From assembly GCA_900552285.1 (NCBI GenBank), contig URYV01000001.1, positions 1 through 40,300 on the forward strand: a stretch of 40,300 nt of DNA. The letters are read 5' to 3'. A program made the position numbers and the translations under genes. The notes beneath the pieces are model-generated. The model was not told the origin of the DNA. It saw only the letters and a program-made list of their open reading frames with translations, and ran no database searches. Positions within the stretch are counted from its first letter, which is position 1. The number at the start of each line of letters is the position of its first letter. Of the stretch, positions 15,843-24,535 are shown piece after piece. The DNA comes from an uncultured Oscillospiraceae bacterium. Its GTDB lineage: Bacteria; Bacillota; Clostridia; Oscillospirales; Acutalibacteraceae.

Positions 15843-18341
15843 ATGACTCAAGGATTTTTCGACATGGGATTTTCAACACTGTCCCGCGCGGCGGGGCGCT
15901 GCCGCTATCTTCCCAAAGGAAGCCCCGTCGATTTTGGTTCCGATATTAAAAGCCCGTCGCCGACCGAGGTTTCTTTGGCCGGAGAATGGGCTTTTTGCCT
16001 TTTTGAGGGGGAAAAGGCGGTGTCGGAAAAATATTTTGAGGAGGATTTCGACTGCTCCCGCCTTGAAAAGACCGAGCTTCCCCGCCTTTTTGAAAAGCGC
16101 CGCCAAACTCCCTTCTGCTTTCCCGACCTTCCCTCCGCCGAACCCTGCGCCCTCTTTTTAAAGGACGTGGAGCTCGACTTTTCCGGCCGGAAAACCTATC
16201 TTGCCTTTGAGGGCTTTTTGGGGGAAATGAGGGTCTTTATAAACGGCAGTCCCGCCGCCGTGTGCGACGGAACGGGTCATTTGACCGAGTTTGAGGTCAC
16301 GAGATTTTTAAAGCCGGGCAAAAACCGTGTGGCGATTTTGCTTTGCTCTTCGTCAAAAACGGGCTTTTTCCTGGAAAGAGGTGCCCAAAGCTTCGGAATT
16401 TTCGCCCCCTTTTATTTTCTTTCCCGCTCAAAGGGTCACATTTGTGATTTGACCCTTTCGGCCGAGCCTGACGACGGATTTTTTGAGGGCAGCCTTTCTG
16501 TCCGCGCCTTCGGGGAATTCATCGACGGCGGAAAATGCACCCTTTATGACACAAAGGGCGAGCGGGTGAGCGCCGCCGATTTCTCCGAGGATGGCACCGC
16601 CGATCTTAAGGTCGCCCGCCCCCGTATCTGGTCGGACGAACAGCCCGAGCTTTACATTCTCGAGGCCGAGATATGCGGCGAATATATATATAAATATGTG
16701 GGCTTTAAACGGCTTGACAGCGACATGACCGAGGGGCTCCGCCTTAACGGAAGAAGATTTCGCTTTTGCGGCGGAGTTTACGACCCCTTCGGCAAAACCG
16801 CCGAGCAGATAAAGGCCGATATTGTCACCTTAAAGCAAAATCACGTCAATTCTATTATTTTAAAGGGAAACGGCGACTGCGACAGGGTGCTGTCCCTTTG
16901 TGACAAATACGGTATTCTCGTCATTGCCGACGTCGGGGTGAGCGCCGACGCATTTAAGGCGGCGGGAGATTTTCGAATTTTTTCCGACGGAACCCTTTTC
17001 CCCCTTGTCGAAGGCATAATAACCGAGAGGGTAACCGCCCTTCGCAGCCACACCTGCCTTGCAGGCTTTGCCTTTTTAAGCTTTTGCGGCGAGGGCAAAA
17101 ATCTTTTCGACGCAATTTCCCTTGTCAAATCCCTTTGCCCCCTTCCGGTTTTCTATGCCGGCGACCCCGCCGACACGGTGCGCACTTCGGGATATGACAG
17201 CCGCCCCGACATCTTTGTCTGCCCGCCTTCGCTGTCGGTTTTCGACGACCCCTTCGCCGGCAAAAAGCCTGCCGTTGCGGCGGGAGGCCTTGTAAAAAGC
17301 GACGACATACGCCTTTTCGGCTGCTTTGTCGAAAACCCCTTTGATTGCCTTTTCGACATCAAAAATTTCCTGCCCTTCTTCAAGGTGGAGGAAATCGACG
17401 CCTCGTCGGGGGATTTTTACATAACGAATCTATTTTCCTTCAGCTTTCTTTCGCATCTCGAGTGCTCCTTTGAGGTCACATCGAGGGGAAAGGTGACGGC
17501 CGAGGGCTTTGTGGGGGCGCTGCCCCTTTCTCCCGGCAGGTGCGAGAAAATTCATCTGGATTTCGACCTGCCCGAGGGGGACGAAAATTTCATTCGCTTT
17601 GAGTTTAAAAGGCTCGGGGACTGCAAATGGGCGAAGGACGGTTTTTCCGAAGGCTCGGTGCAGTTTGCCCTGCCCTCCCGTCCCCGAAAAACGCCGCCCG
17701 AGACCGACGGCGACGGCCTTTCGGTGAAAAATGAGGACGGAAAAATCTTTATAAAGGGAAAACGCTTCAACTATGTCTTTTCCGAGGTTTTCGGCCGCTT
17801 TGAAAGCATGGAATTCGACCGAAAAAAGCTGACCGACGGCGCCGCCGAGCTTAAGTTTGAATGTGAAAAAGCTCTTTTCCCCGCCTTTTGCGGTTGTGAT
17901 TTTTCCATGGACGGGAAAACCGCCGTGCTTTGCTGCAAATATGTTTACATGGCCGAAAAATCGGCAAAAAAAGAGACCCTAACGGCGGTTTGGTGCGTTT
18001 TTCCCGACGGTCGGGTGACACTCGACTGCTCAATTCCCGCGGGGGACTTTGAAATTTCCCGTTTCGGCCTTGAAATCCCTCTTAAAAATACCGACTTTAC
18101 CTATTTCGGAATGGGAAAGAGGTCGGGCTATAACGGAATTTTCAAAACCGAGGGAAGCGCCGAGCGCAGCGTGCGAAGCTGTCTTTTCGACAAAAACGAC
18201 AGAGGGCTTTGCGCCTTTTGCGCCGACCGCATGACGGTTCAAACGAGCGAAAAAACCGCCTTTTTCCGCTGCGGAGACGGTCGGGGCGAGCTTTCGCTGA
18301 CCCTTTGCCCCGACAGGGAGCACAGGCTTATTTTTGAATAA
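15843..18341 (+). CDS. LacZ-like GH2-fold protein, probably not catalytic
   Basis: An 832-aa protein with the domain order of GH2 beta-galactosidases: jelly-roll sugar-binding domain (about 40-195), Ig-like domain (about 200-290), a shortened TIM barrel (about 300-510), a second Ig-like domain and a C-terminal small-chain-like domain (about 650-832; FNYVFSEVFGRFESMEFD, then ISRFGLEIPL and TYFGMGKRSGYNG). The barrel keeps structural traits (LNGRRFRFCGGVYDP, LCDKYGILVIADVG). The acid/base site, normally GNE, reads FLSFCGEG (412-418), and the nucleophile region reads KPAVAAGG (475-482) where LacZ has a Glu. By eye both catalytic glutamates are absent. There is no signal peptide. It follows alr by 18 bases and precedes trmL by 11, so it is in the same operon. 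Function unknown. Confidence 0.75.
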   Translation: MTQGFFDMGFSTLSRAAGRCRYLPKGSPVDFGSDIKSPSPTEVSLAGEWAFCLFEGEKAVSEKYFEEDFDCSRLEKTELPRLFEKRRQTPFCFPDLPSAEPCALFLKDVELDFSGRKTYLAFEGFLGEMRVFINGSPAAVCDGTGHLTEFEVTRFLKPGKNRVAILLCSSSKTGFFLERGAQSFGIFAPFYFLSRSKGHICDLTLSAEPDDGFFEGSLSVRAFGEFIDGGKCTLYDTKGERVSAADFSEDGTADLKVARPRIWSDEQPELYILEAEICGEYIYKYVGFKRLDSDMTEGLRLNGRRFRFCGGVYDPFGKTAEQIKADIVTLKQNHVNSIILKGNGDCDRVLSLCDKYGILVIADVGVSADAFKAAGDFRIFSDGTLFPLVEGIITERVTALRSHTCLAGFAFLSFCGEGKNLFDAISLVKSLCPLPVFYAGDPADTVRTSGYDSRPDIFVCPPSLSVFDDPFAGKKPAVAAGGLVKSDDIRLFGCFVENPFDCLFDIKNFLPFFKVEEIDASSGDFYITNLFSFSFLSHLECSFEVTSRGKVTAEGFVGALPLSPGRCEKIHLDFDLPEGDENFIRFEFKRLGDCKWAKDGFSEGSVQFALPSRPRKTPPETDGDGLSVKNEDGKIFIKGKRFNYVFSEVFGRFESMEFDRKKLTDGAAELKFECEKALFPAFCGCDFSMDGKTAVLCCKYVYMAEKSAKKETLTAVWCVFPDGRVTLDCSIPAGDFEISRFGLEIPLKNTDFTYFGMGKRSGYNGIFKTEGSAERSVRSCLFDKNDRGLCAFCADRMTVQTSEKTAFFRCGDGRGELSLTLCPDREHRLIFE

Positions 18342-18352
18342 AAGGTGATTAA

Positions 18353-18841
18353 ATGTTTAATATAGTTCTGGTCGAGCCGGAAATACCCCAAAACACCGGC
18401 AACATCGCCCGTACCTGCGCCGCGACAGGCTCTCGGCTTCATCTTGTCGAGCCCCTCGGCTTTAAAATCGACGATAAAAAATTAAAACGGGCGGGGCTTG
18501 ATTATTGGTGGCTGCTCGACATAAACTATTATAAGAATCTCGACGAATTTTTCGAAAAGAACAAGGGACGGTTTTTCTTCTTTTCCACCAAGGCGACGAA
18601 AAACCATTGCCAGGTCGAATATAAGGATGGGGACTATCTCGTTTTCGGCAAGGAAACAAAGGGCCTCCCCGAAAAGCTGCTTTTTGAGCACAAGGACAGC
18701 TGCGTTCGCCTTCCCATGGTGGACGACGCAAGAAGTCTCAACCTTTCGAATTCGGTGGCGGTGGGAGTTTACGAGGCGCTGCGCCAGACGGGCTTTGAGA
18801 GCCTTAAGCAGGCGGGCAGCCTTCGGGAATACGAGTGGTAA
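18353..18841 (+). CDS. trmL: tRNA (cytidine/uridine-34 2'-O)-methyltransferase
   Basis: A 162-aa SPOUT methyltransferase that methylates the ribose of the wobble base in some tRNA-Leu species. All three SPOUT motifs are present: PEIPQNTGNIARTCAATG near the N-terminus, FGKETKGLP in the middle and RSLNLSNSVAVGVYEALRQ near the end. The C-terminal trefoil-knot pattern and short length match TrmL (YibK/CspR) rather than the longer SpoU rRNA enzymes. AAAGGTG lies ahead of the ATG. Confidence 0.95.
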   Translation: MFNIVLVEPEIPQNTGNIARTCAATGSRLHLVEPLGFKIDDKKLKRAGLDYWWLLDINYYKNLDEFFEKNKGRFFFFSTKATKNHCQVEYKDGDYLVFGKETKGLPEKLLFEHKDSCVRLPMVDDARSLNLSNSVAVGVYEALRQTGFESLKQAGSLREYEW

Positions 18842-18888
18842 AGCCGTTTTCGCCGTTTAACCCTTTGCTTTGATTTTAGGGAGGAAGC

Positions 18889-19755
18889 ATGAAAAAATAT
18901 ATTTCAACCGAAAATCTTCTCAGTTTGCTTGCCTTTTTCTGCGGGAGCCTGCTTTATTCCCTGTCGGTCAATGTTTTCACCCTGCCCAACCGCATTGCCC
19001 CCGGCGGGCTGACAGGCGTTTCGACCCTTATAAATTATGTGACCGGCTTTCCTGTCGGTACGGCGGTCATTTTGATGAACTTGCCGCTATTTTTCTTCGG
19101 TGCCAAGGTGCTCGGGCGGGACTTTCTTTTAAAAACCGTCGCCGCCACACTCATTTCCTCGGCGGTTATAGACGTGCTTGCCCCCTTTGTGCCGAAATAC
19201 AGCGGCGACCCCATGCTTGCTGCCATATACGGCGGAGTGCTGTCGGGAGCGGGCATGGCGCTGATTTTCGTCCGCGGGGGAACCACGGGCGGCACCGACA
19301 TTCTCGCAAAGCTTATAAAGCACGCCTTTCCCCATATTTCGCTGGGGCATATAATTCTCGCTCTTGACGCCGTCATTCTCGCCGGGGCGGCGATCGTTTA
19401 CAAAAGCGTCGACAGCGCCCTTTATGCCATAATCGTCATTTTCGTTTCCACCACAATAATCGACCGCTCGCTCTACGGGGCGGGAAGCGGCAAGGTGGTC
19501 TACGTCTTTTCGAGAAAGGCCGACGAAATCGCAAAAAGCATAACCGTCGAGCTGTGCCGCGGCGCCACCCTCCTTAAAACCACCGGCGCCTATTCGGGTG
19601 ACGACCGCAGGGTGGTCATGTGCGCCGTTAGAAAGCATGAGGTTTTCCGTCTTAAAAAGATTATTATACAAATCGACCCCACCGCCTTTGTCATTGTGGG
19701 CGACGTGGGTCAGGTCATGGGCAACGGATTCAATTCGCTTAAAAACAGCGACTGA
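18889..19755 (+). CDS. YitT-family membrane protein
   Basis: A 288-aa integral membrane protein. Five or so hydrophobic helices cover residues 1-200, with the family motifs NRIAPGGLTGVSTL, FVRGGTTGGTDILAKL and a soluble C-terminal DUF2179 domain of about 80 residues (VYVFSRKADEIAKSI, LLKTTGAYSGDDRRVVMCAV, FVIVGDVGQVMG). The family is common in Firmicutes and has no settled function. AGGGAGGAAGC precedes the ATG. It is followed after 13 bases by the ComM-like gene. Confidence 0.93.
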   Translation: MKKYISTENLLSLLAFFCGSLLYSLSVNVFTLPNRIAPGGLTGVSTLINYVTGFPVGTAVILMNLPLFFFGAKVLGRDFLLKTVAATLISSAVIDVLAPFVPKYSGDPMLAAIYGGVLSGAGMALIFVRGGTTGGTDILAKLIKHAFPHISLGHIILALDAVILAGAAIVYKSVDSALYAIIVIFVSTTIIDRSLYGAGSGKVVYVFSRKADEIAKSITVELCRGATLLKTTGAYSGDDRRVVMCAVRKHEVFRLKKIIIQIDPTAFVIVGDVGQVMGNGFNSLKNSD

Positions 19756-19768
19756 ACAGGAGAAGAGT

Positions 19769-21295
19769 ATGAACGACAAAATTTTCGGCGCCGGCCTTTT
19801 CGGTATCGACGCCTTCGCCGCAGAGGTCGAGACCTACATTTCCGAGGGACTTCCCAAATTCGACATTGTGGGGCTTCCCGACTCGGCGGTCAGAGAATCG
19901 AGAGATCGGGTGCGCGCGGCGCTGACCAACTGCGGATTTTCCTTCCCGCCCTCCCGCATAACCGTCAATCTCGCTCCCGCCGACATAAAAAAGTCGGGAG
20001 TGCTTTACGATTTGCCGATACTTTTGTCGGTTCTTGCAAAAAGCGGTCAGCTTAACGCCGATTTCGACGGTCTTATGTTTGTGGGCGAGCTGTCGCTGTC
20101 GGGGGAGATACGCCCTGCGGCGGGTGTGCTTCCCATGGTCATAAAGGCGCGGGAGCTGGGCTTTAAAGGCATTTTCATTCCCGAAAAGAACGCTCCCGAG
20201 GGAGCCGTTGTGGAGGGAATAGAGGTTTATCCCGCGAAAAACGTGCTGAATGTCGTGGATCACCTCACCGGGTTTTCAAAAATCCCGCCCGCCTCTCCCG
20301 AGGACTATCCGCCGTCGGTTCCCGTTCATTTCCCCGATTTTTCCGAGGTCTGCGGCCAGGAGGCGGCCAAAAGAGCCCTCGAGGTGGCGGCGGCGGGGGG
20401 ACACAACGTGCTGCTTATCGGCCCTCCCGGCTCGGGCAAAAGTATGCTTGCAAAGAGACTTCCGGGAATTCTTCCCGACATGACCTTTGAGGAGTCGATA
20501 GAAACCACCAAAATCCATTCCATTGCCGGGGCTCTTCCCGACAATGTGGGTCTTATAAGAACCCGCCCCTTCCGCTCTCCCCACCACAATGTTTCGGCGG
20601 TGGCGCTTGCGGGGGGCGGCACCTTCCCGAAACCGGGAGAGGTCTCCCTTGCACACAACGGCGTGCTTTTTCTGGACGAGCTCCCCGAGTTTTCCCGCTC
20701 GGCGATGGAGGTGCTCCGTCAGCCCCTTGAGGATAAAAAGGTTGTGATTTCCCGTTCGGCGGCCTCGGTGGCCTACCCCTGCGAGATAATGCTTGTGGCG
20801 GCCATGAATCCCTGCCCCTGCGGCAATTTCGGCCACCCGAAAAAGAAATGCACCTGTTCGGCAAAATCGGTGTCGAAATACCTCGGGCGGGTGAGCGGAC
20901 CGCTGCTCGACCGTATAGACATACATATCGAGGTTCCTCCCGTGGAGTTCGACGAGCTGACCGACAGCCGCAAGGCCGAGCCCTCAAGCGCGATCAGAGA
21001 GCGGGTCAACGAGGCCAGAAAAATTCAGCAAAACCGCTTTAAGGGACTGCCCTTTTCCTGCAACGCCTCCATAACCCCCGACGTGCTGCCCGAGGCCTGC
21101 CAAATGACCGATCGGGCGAGAAATATGCTGGAGGTGGCCTTTAACCGCCTCGGCCTTTCGGCGAGAGCCTATGACCGCATACTCAAGGTGGCGAGAACGG
21201 TGGCCGATCTTCAGTCGTCTTCGGTTATCGACCAAAATCACATCATGGAGGCCATACAGTATCGCTCTCTTGACAGAAAGTATTGGAATTCCTGA
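19769..21295 (+). CDS. comM: YifB/ComM-family Mg-chelatase-like AAA+ ATPase
   Basis: A 508-aa AAA+ protein; the Haemophilus/Vibrio relative ComM is a helicase that drives branch migration in natural transformation. The N-terminal Lon-like fold (FDIVGLPDSAVRESRDRVRAA, VNLAPADIKKSGVLYDLPI) is followed by Walker A GPPGSGKSMLAKRLPGILP, Walker B region VLFLDELPEF, the zinc-like cluster NPCPCGNFGHPKKKCTC, and the C-terminal lid with LSARAYDRILKVARTVADL. An upstream in-frame codon would start at 19598, but the ATG at 19769 has AGGAGA just ahead and begins exactly at the family N-terminus, so I use it. Confidence 0.93.
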   Translation: MNDKIFGAGLFGIDAFAAEVETYISEGLPKFDIVGLPDSAVRESRDRVRAALTNCGFSFPPSRITVNLAPADIKKSGVLYDLPILLSVLAKSGQLNADFDGLMFVGELSLSGEIRPAAGVLPMVIKARELGFKGIFIPEKNAPEGAVVEGIEVYPAKNVLNVVDHLTGFSKIPPASPEDYPPSVPVHFPDFSEVCGQEAAKRALEVAAAGGHNVLLIGPPGSGKSMLAKRLPGILPDMTFEESIETTKIHSIAGALPDNVGLIRTRPFRSPHHNVSAVALAGGGTFPKPGEVSLAHNGVLFLDELPEFSRSAMEVLRQPLEDKKVVISRSAASVAYPCEIMLVAAMNPCPCGNFGHPKKKCTCSAKSVSKYLGRVSGPLLDRIDIHIEVPPVEFDELTDSRKAEPSSAIRERVNEARKIQQNRFKGLPFSCNASITPDVLPEACQMTDRARNMLEVAFNRLGLSARAYDRILKVARTVADLQSSSVIDQNHIMEAIQYRSLDRKYWNS

Positions 21296-21316
21296 ACCGC
21301 TTTTTGCCACCGACCG

Positions 21317-21973
21317 TCATTTTGCTCCGAAAAGGCGGCAGACGGCGGATTTAAGCGATTCATAAATCTCCACCGCCTTGAATTTTACCTTATATCGGTC
21401 TCCTCCCGACACAAGCTCGGCGCCGCCGTCGCTTAAAATTTCCTCGACCCTTTCGCCGTCCGACGCAACCTCGCAGCCGGCCGAAACGCACATGGGCGGA
21501 AACATGACGCACCACCAATTTTTCCCCTCGCCCCGGCCGATAACCACCCGCAGCGCCTCATATTCCCCGGCGGGGAGGGTGATACCGTCGTATTTTCTTG
21601 TGGAAAAATCCGCCTGCCCGAGGGTGACGCAAACGCCGTCGCCGCAGCCGTTCTTTTCAAGCTCGTCCCGCGCCGCGTCGGTAAGATAGGGGAGATTTTC
21701 TCTTATGATTTGCTCGGCCTGCTCCTTGGTTTCCGCGTTCCCGAGAAAAAGCCGCCCCTCCTTAAGCAGTCGGTCGCGCACCTTGATTTTAAGCTGCTGG
21801 TCGGCGGGCGAATCGGAATTTGCCACAATGTGAAGCCGCAGCAGATTTTCCCTGATTTCCCCCGAAAGGGCGTTGAGAGAAAGGGCCTCAAAGGCCAGAG
21901 CGGCGCAAAGCCCAAGCAAAAGCGCGGCGGTAAAAAGCCGCCTTTTTCCCGAATTAAGTAAAAATTTTTTCAT
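21317..21973 (-). CDS. spoIIR: Stage II sporulation protein R
   Basis: A secreted forespore signal protein that triggers SpoIIGA processing of pro-sigma-E in the mother cell. A short cytosolic start (MKKFLLNSGKRR) leads into one hydrophobic helix at about 12-30 serving as signal sequence or anchor. The family core is clear: LRLHIVANSDSPADQQLKIKVRD, the central helical part, and NWWCVMFPPMC. Length 218 aa is usual. I start at the ATG at 21973 because GGAGGT lies 7 bases ahead; a GTG three codons upstream overlaps that ribosome site and cannot be used well. The gene converges on comM with 21 bases between stops. It marks the host as an endospore former or a recent descendant. Confidence 0.95.
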   Translation of the reverse strand: MKKFLLNSGKRRLFTAALLLGLCAALAFEALSLNALSGEIRENLLRLHIVANSDSPADQQLKIKVRDRLLKEGRLFLGNAETKEQAEQIIRENLPYLTDAARDELEKNGCGDGVCVTLGQADFSTRKYDGITLPAGEYEALRVVIGRGEGKNWWCVMFPPMCVSAGCEVASDGERVEEILSDGGAELVSGGDRYKVKFKAVEIYESLKSAVCRLFGAK

Positions 21974-22062
21974 GATAAACACCTCCGAAAGATTGCTCGG
22001 TCTTATCTTTGGAGGTCTTTTATGTTTTTATTCATTTTTCCCGATGCCGCAAAAAACCGCCG

Positions 22063-22091
22063 TTGACGGGAGTGGCGGCTTATACTATAAT
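22063..22091 (+). promoter_or_regulatory. Predicted promoter of the TetR gene
   Basis: TTGACG (22063-22068), 17 bases, TATAAT (22086-22091). The -10 ends only 18 bases before the ATG, so the leader must be very short, about 10 bases, yet AAAGAGGTG fits inside it. Confidence 0.7.
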
Positions 22092-22109
22092 ACCGAAAGA
22101 GGTGAGCTT

Positions 22110-22717
22110 ATGGCAAAGAAAAGCGGGCGCAACACAAAAAGCAAAATCGTATCGGCGGCATGGAAGCTCTTTTACGATCAGGGCTATGACGCCACGACGG
22201 TTGAGGAAATAATTTTCGAATCGGGCACGTCGAAAGGCTCGTTTTATCATTATTTCGACGGTAAGGACGCATTGCTCGGCACCCTCGCCGACCTTTTCGA
22301 CCAAAAATACGAAAGCCTTGAGCCGAGCCTCGACGTGAACGGCGATTGTGTGGAGCAGCTGCTTTTTTTAAACCGCGAGCTGTTCGATATGCTTGAAAAC
22401 ACGGTTGATCTCGAGCTTGTCAAGCGGCTTTATGCATTTTGATATTATATCGGAGCGCTAAGGCGAGCACCGCCAAGGGCGAAAAACAGCTTCTCGACCA
22501 CAACCGAGTTTACTACCGCCTGCTGCGAAAGCTGGTGCTTGCGGGGCAAAAGTCGGGTCAGCTGACCGATAAGCAAACGGTCAACGACATTGTGCGTTAC
22601 TATGCCTTTTGCGAGCGGTCGCTTATATACGATTGGGGGCTGTGCAACGGCGAATTTTCCCTTAAGGAATCGGCCGGCCGTCTTATGCCCTTTTTCATGG
22701 AAAGAATAAAAAAATAA
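22110..22717 (+). pseudogene. TetR/AcrR-family regulator interrupted by a frameshift
   Basis: The first frame (22110-22442, 110 aa) begins with a TetR helix-turn-helix: TKSKIVSAAWKLFYDQGYDATTVEEII, ending FYHYFDGKDALL. It runs into TGA after LVKRLYAF. The rest of a typical TetR ligand domain continues in the -1 frame from about 22439 (TAKGEKQLLDHNRVYYRLLRKL to FFMERIKK, stop at 22717). Together the two give the normal family length of about 200 aa. The break falls at CATTTTGAT, a run where one base could have been gained or lost. It could be a real pseudogene, a sequencing error, or, less likely, programmed slippage. It lies upstream of putP and could have regulated it. Confidence 0.75.
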
Positions 22718-22812
22718 AAAAATAAAAAGTTTATTTTTTGTATCAAGTCGAGTATATTAAAAAGTATTGTCGCTTTTCCGCGAAATAAAGCGAAAAATAA
22801 CCAAAACATTAA

Positions 22813-22844
22813 AACAGAGTACAGAATTTGTTCTGTACTCTGTT
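22813..22844. promoter_or_regulatory. Perfect 14-base-arm palindrome upstream of putP
   Basis: Arms AACAGAGTACAGAA (22813-22826) and its exact complement (22831-22844) surround TTTG. It lies just upstream of the putative putP promoter. TTCTGT recurs at 22831, 22844 and 22854, so the right arm is also part of a series of direct repeats. The stem is A/T-rich and lacks a T-tract, which argues against a terminator and for an operator, perhaps of the adjacent TetR protein. Confidence 0.5.
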
Positions 22845-22849
22845 CTGTA

Positions 22850-22878
22850 TTGTATTCTGTGTTTCCGTATGGTATACT
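22850..22878 (+). promoter_or_regulatory. Possible putP promoter
   Basis: TTGTAT (22850-22855), 17 bases, TATACT (22873-22878). The -35 is weak (three of six consensus bases), the -10 good. It lies directly after the palindrome and about 40 bases before the putP start. Confidence 0.45.
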
Positions 22879-22916
22879 TTGCCCGTTAACAAAAATTTAA
22901 GGAGAGTGTGACGGAA

Positions 22917-24470
22917 ATGTTCACAACAAACGACTGGATAGTGCTGATCACCATACTGGCCTATATGGCGATTATGATAGCCATCGGTTTCGCGGTCAGC
23001 AAGAAAAACAAAACCTCCTCCGACTTCTTCCTCGGCGGACGTCAGCTCGGCCCCCTTGTGACGGCCATGAGCGCCGAAGCCTCCGACATGAGCGGCTGGC
23101 TGCTTATGGGAATGCCCGGCCTTGCCCTTATGACCGGCGTGCCCGAGGCCTTTTGGACGGCGGTGGGTCTTGCAATAGGAACCTATCTCAACTGGCTTTT
23201 CGTGGCCAAAAGACTTCGCGTTTACAGCCACCGCATCGACGCCTTCACCATTCCCGATTTCTTTGCCCGCCGTTTCGGCGACGGTAAAAAGGTGCTGACC
23301 TGCATTTCTGCGCTGATGATAGTGGTTTTCTTCATTCCCTACACCGCGTCGGGATTTTGCGCCTGCGGAAAACTCTTTTCCTCCCTTTTCGGAATGGATT
23401 ACATGACCGCCATGATAATAAGCGCCGCGGTTATCATTCTTTACTGCACGCTGGGCGGATTTTTCGCCGCCTCCTTCACCGATTTTGTACAGAGCATAAT
23501 CATGACGGTTGCCCTGCTTATCGTGCTCGGCCTCGGAGAGGGTCTCATCGGCGGGTTCGACAAGGTTTTCGCCAACGTTTCCGAGCTTTCGGGCTATCTC
23601 AATGTTTTTGAGGGCTACGACGTGGCCAAGGGCGTGACCGGAAATTACAATGCCCTGACGGTTGCCTCCACCCTTGCCTGGGGACTCGGTTATTTCGGAA
23701 TGCCCCACATTCTTCTCCGCTTTATGGCAATCGGAGACGAGAAAAAGCTTAAGCTTTCCCGCCGCGTCGCCTCGGTTTGGGTGACCATTGCCATGGGAGT
23801 TGCCATTCTTATCGGAATTATCGGATTTTCTCTCATGAAAAACGGAATCGTGCCAAGCTATGCCGACAATGCCGCCGCCGAAAGCGTCATTGTGGACATC
23901 GCCAAATTCCTGAGTAAATACGGCTATGTTGCGGCCTTTGCGGGCGGAATAGTCCTTGCGGGTATTCTCGCCTCCACCATGTCCACCGCCGATTCCCAAC
24001 TCCTTGCCGCCGCCTCGAGCATTTCCGAAAACCTTGTTCAGGAAAGCTTCGGCGTCAAGCTGTCGGTTAAAAAGTCCATGCTGCTTGCGCGAATTTCGGT
24101 TGTGGTCATTTCGATAATCGCCATCTTCCTTGCGAGAAATCCCGACAGCTCGGTTTTCCGTATCGTTTCCTTTGCGTGGGCGGGCTTCGGAGCCGCCTTC
24201 GGCCCGGTGGTGCTCTGCGCCCTCTTCTGGAGACGCGCCAACAAATACGGAGCCGTCGCCGGAATGGTTTCGGGAGGAGCCATGGTCTTTATCTGGAAAT
24301 TCCTCGTCCGTCCCGCCTTTGCCGGCACAATTCTCGACATATACGAGCTGCTGCCCGCCTTCCTTCTCAACCTTGCCGTGATTATCGTCGTCAGCCTGCT
24401 GACCAAGGCTCCCGACAAGGAGCTTACCGACAAGTTCGACGAAATAAAGGCCGAGTGCAAAAGCATATAA
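22917..24470 (+). CDS. putP: Sodium/proline symporter
   Basis: A sodium:solute symporter of the SSS family, importing proline with Na+. It is almost wholly hydrophobic with about 13 helices. SSDFFLGGRQLGPLVTAMSAEASDMSGWLLMG near the N-terminus and SCALFWRRANKYGA-like sequence near the C-terminus (LCALFWRRANKYGAVAGM) are the PutP signature; HRIDAFTIPDFFARRF and ASTMSTADSQLLAAASS also match. An in-frame GTG at 22908 is only 3 bases past GGAG, so I prefer the ATG at 22917, although its spacing of 12 is long. It carries its own terminator. Proline could serve as nutrient or osmolyte. Confidence 0.92.
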   Translation: MFTTNDWIVLITILAYMAIMIAIGFAVSKKNKTSSDFFLGGRQLGPLVTAMSAEASDMSGWLLMGMPGLALMTGVPEAFWTAVGLAIGTYLNWLFVAKRLRVYSHRIDAFTIPDFFARRFGDGKKVLTCISALMIVVFFIPYTASGFCACGKLFSSLFGMDYMTAMIISAAVIILYCTLGGFFAASFTDFVQSIIMTVALLIVLGLGEGLIGGFDKVFANVSELSGYLNVFEGYDVAKGVTGNYNALTVASTLAWGLGYFGMPHILLRFMAIGDEKKLKLSRRVASVWVTIAMGVAILIGIIGFSLMKNGIVPSYADNAAAESVIVDIAKFLSKYGYVAAFAGGIVLAGILASTMSTADSQLLAAASSISENLVQESFGVKLSVKKSMLLARISVVVISIIAIFLARNPDSSVFRIVSFAWAGFGAAFGPVVLCALFWRRANKYGAVAGMVSGGAMVFIWKFLVRPAFAGTILDIYELLPAFLLNLAVIIVVSLLTKAPDKELTDKFDEIKAECKSI

Positions 24471-24483
24471 ACAAATCAAAGCA

Positions 24484-24517
24484 AAATCCCCGTTCCGTGT
24501 ATTCGGAGCGGGGATTT
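24484..24517 (+). terminator. Terminator of putP
   Basis: AAATCCCCG/CGGGGATTT arms plus an inner TTCCG/CGGAG repeat, loop TGTATT. The T-tract after it is short (TTTCGTT). It marks the border between putP and the phage module, whose last gene ends 19 bases further on from the opposite side. Confidence 0.7.
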
Positions 24518-24535
24518 CGTTATGGAGGCGAAAAT

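Noticed and set aside
22809..24479. A 556-aa minus-strand frame opposite putP
   Set aside because: Gly/His/Asn-rich nonsense composition; putP on the plus strand explains the region completely.
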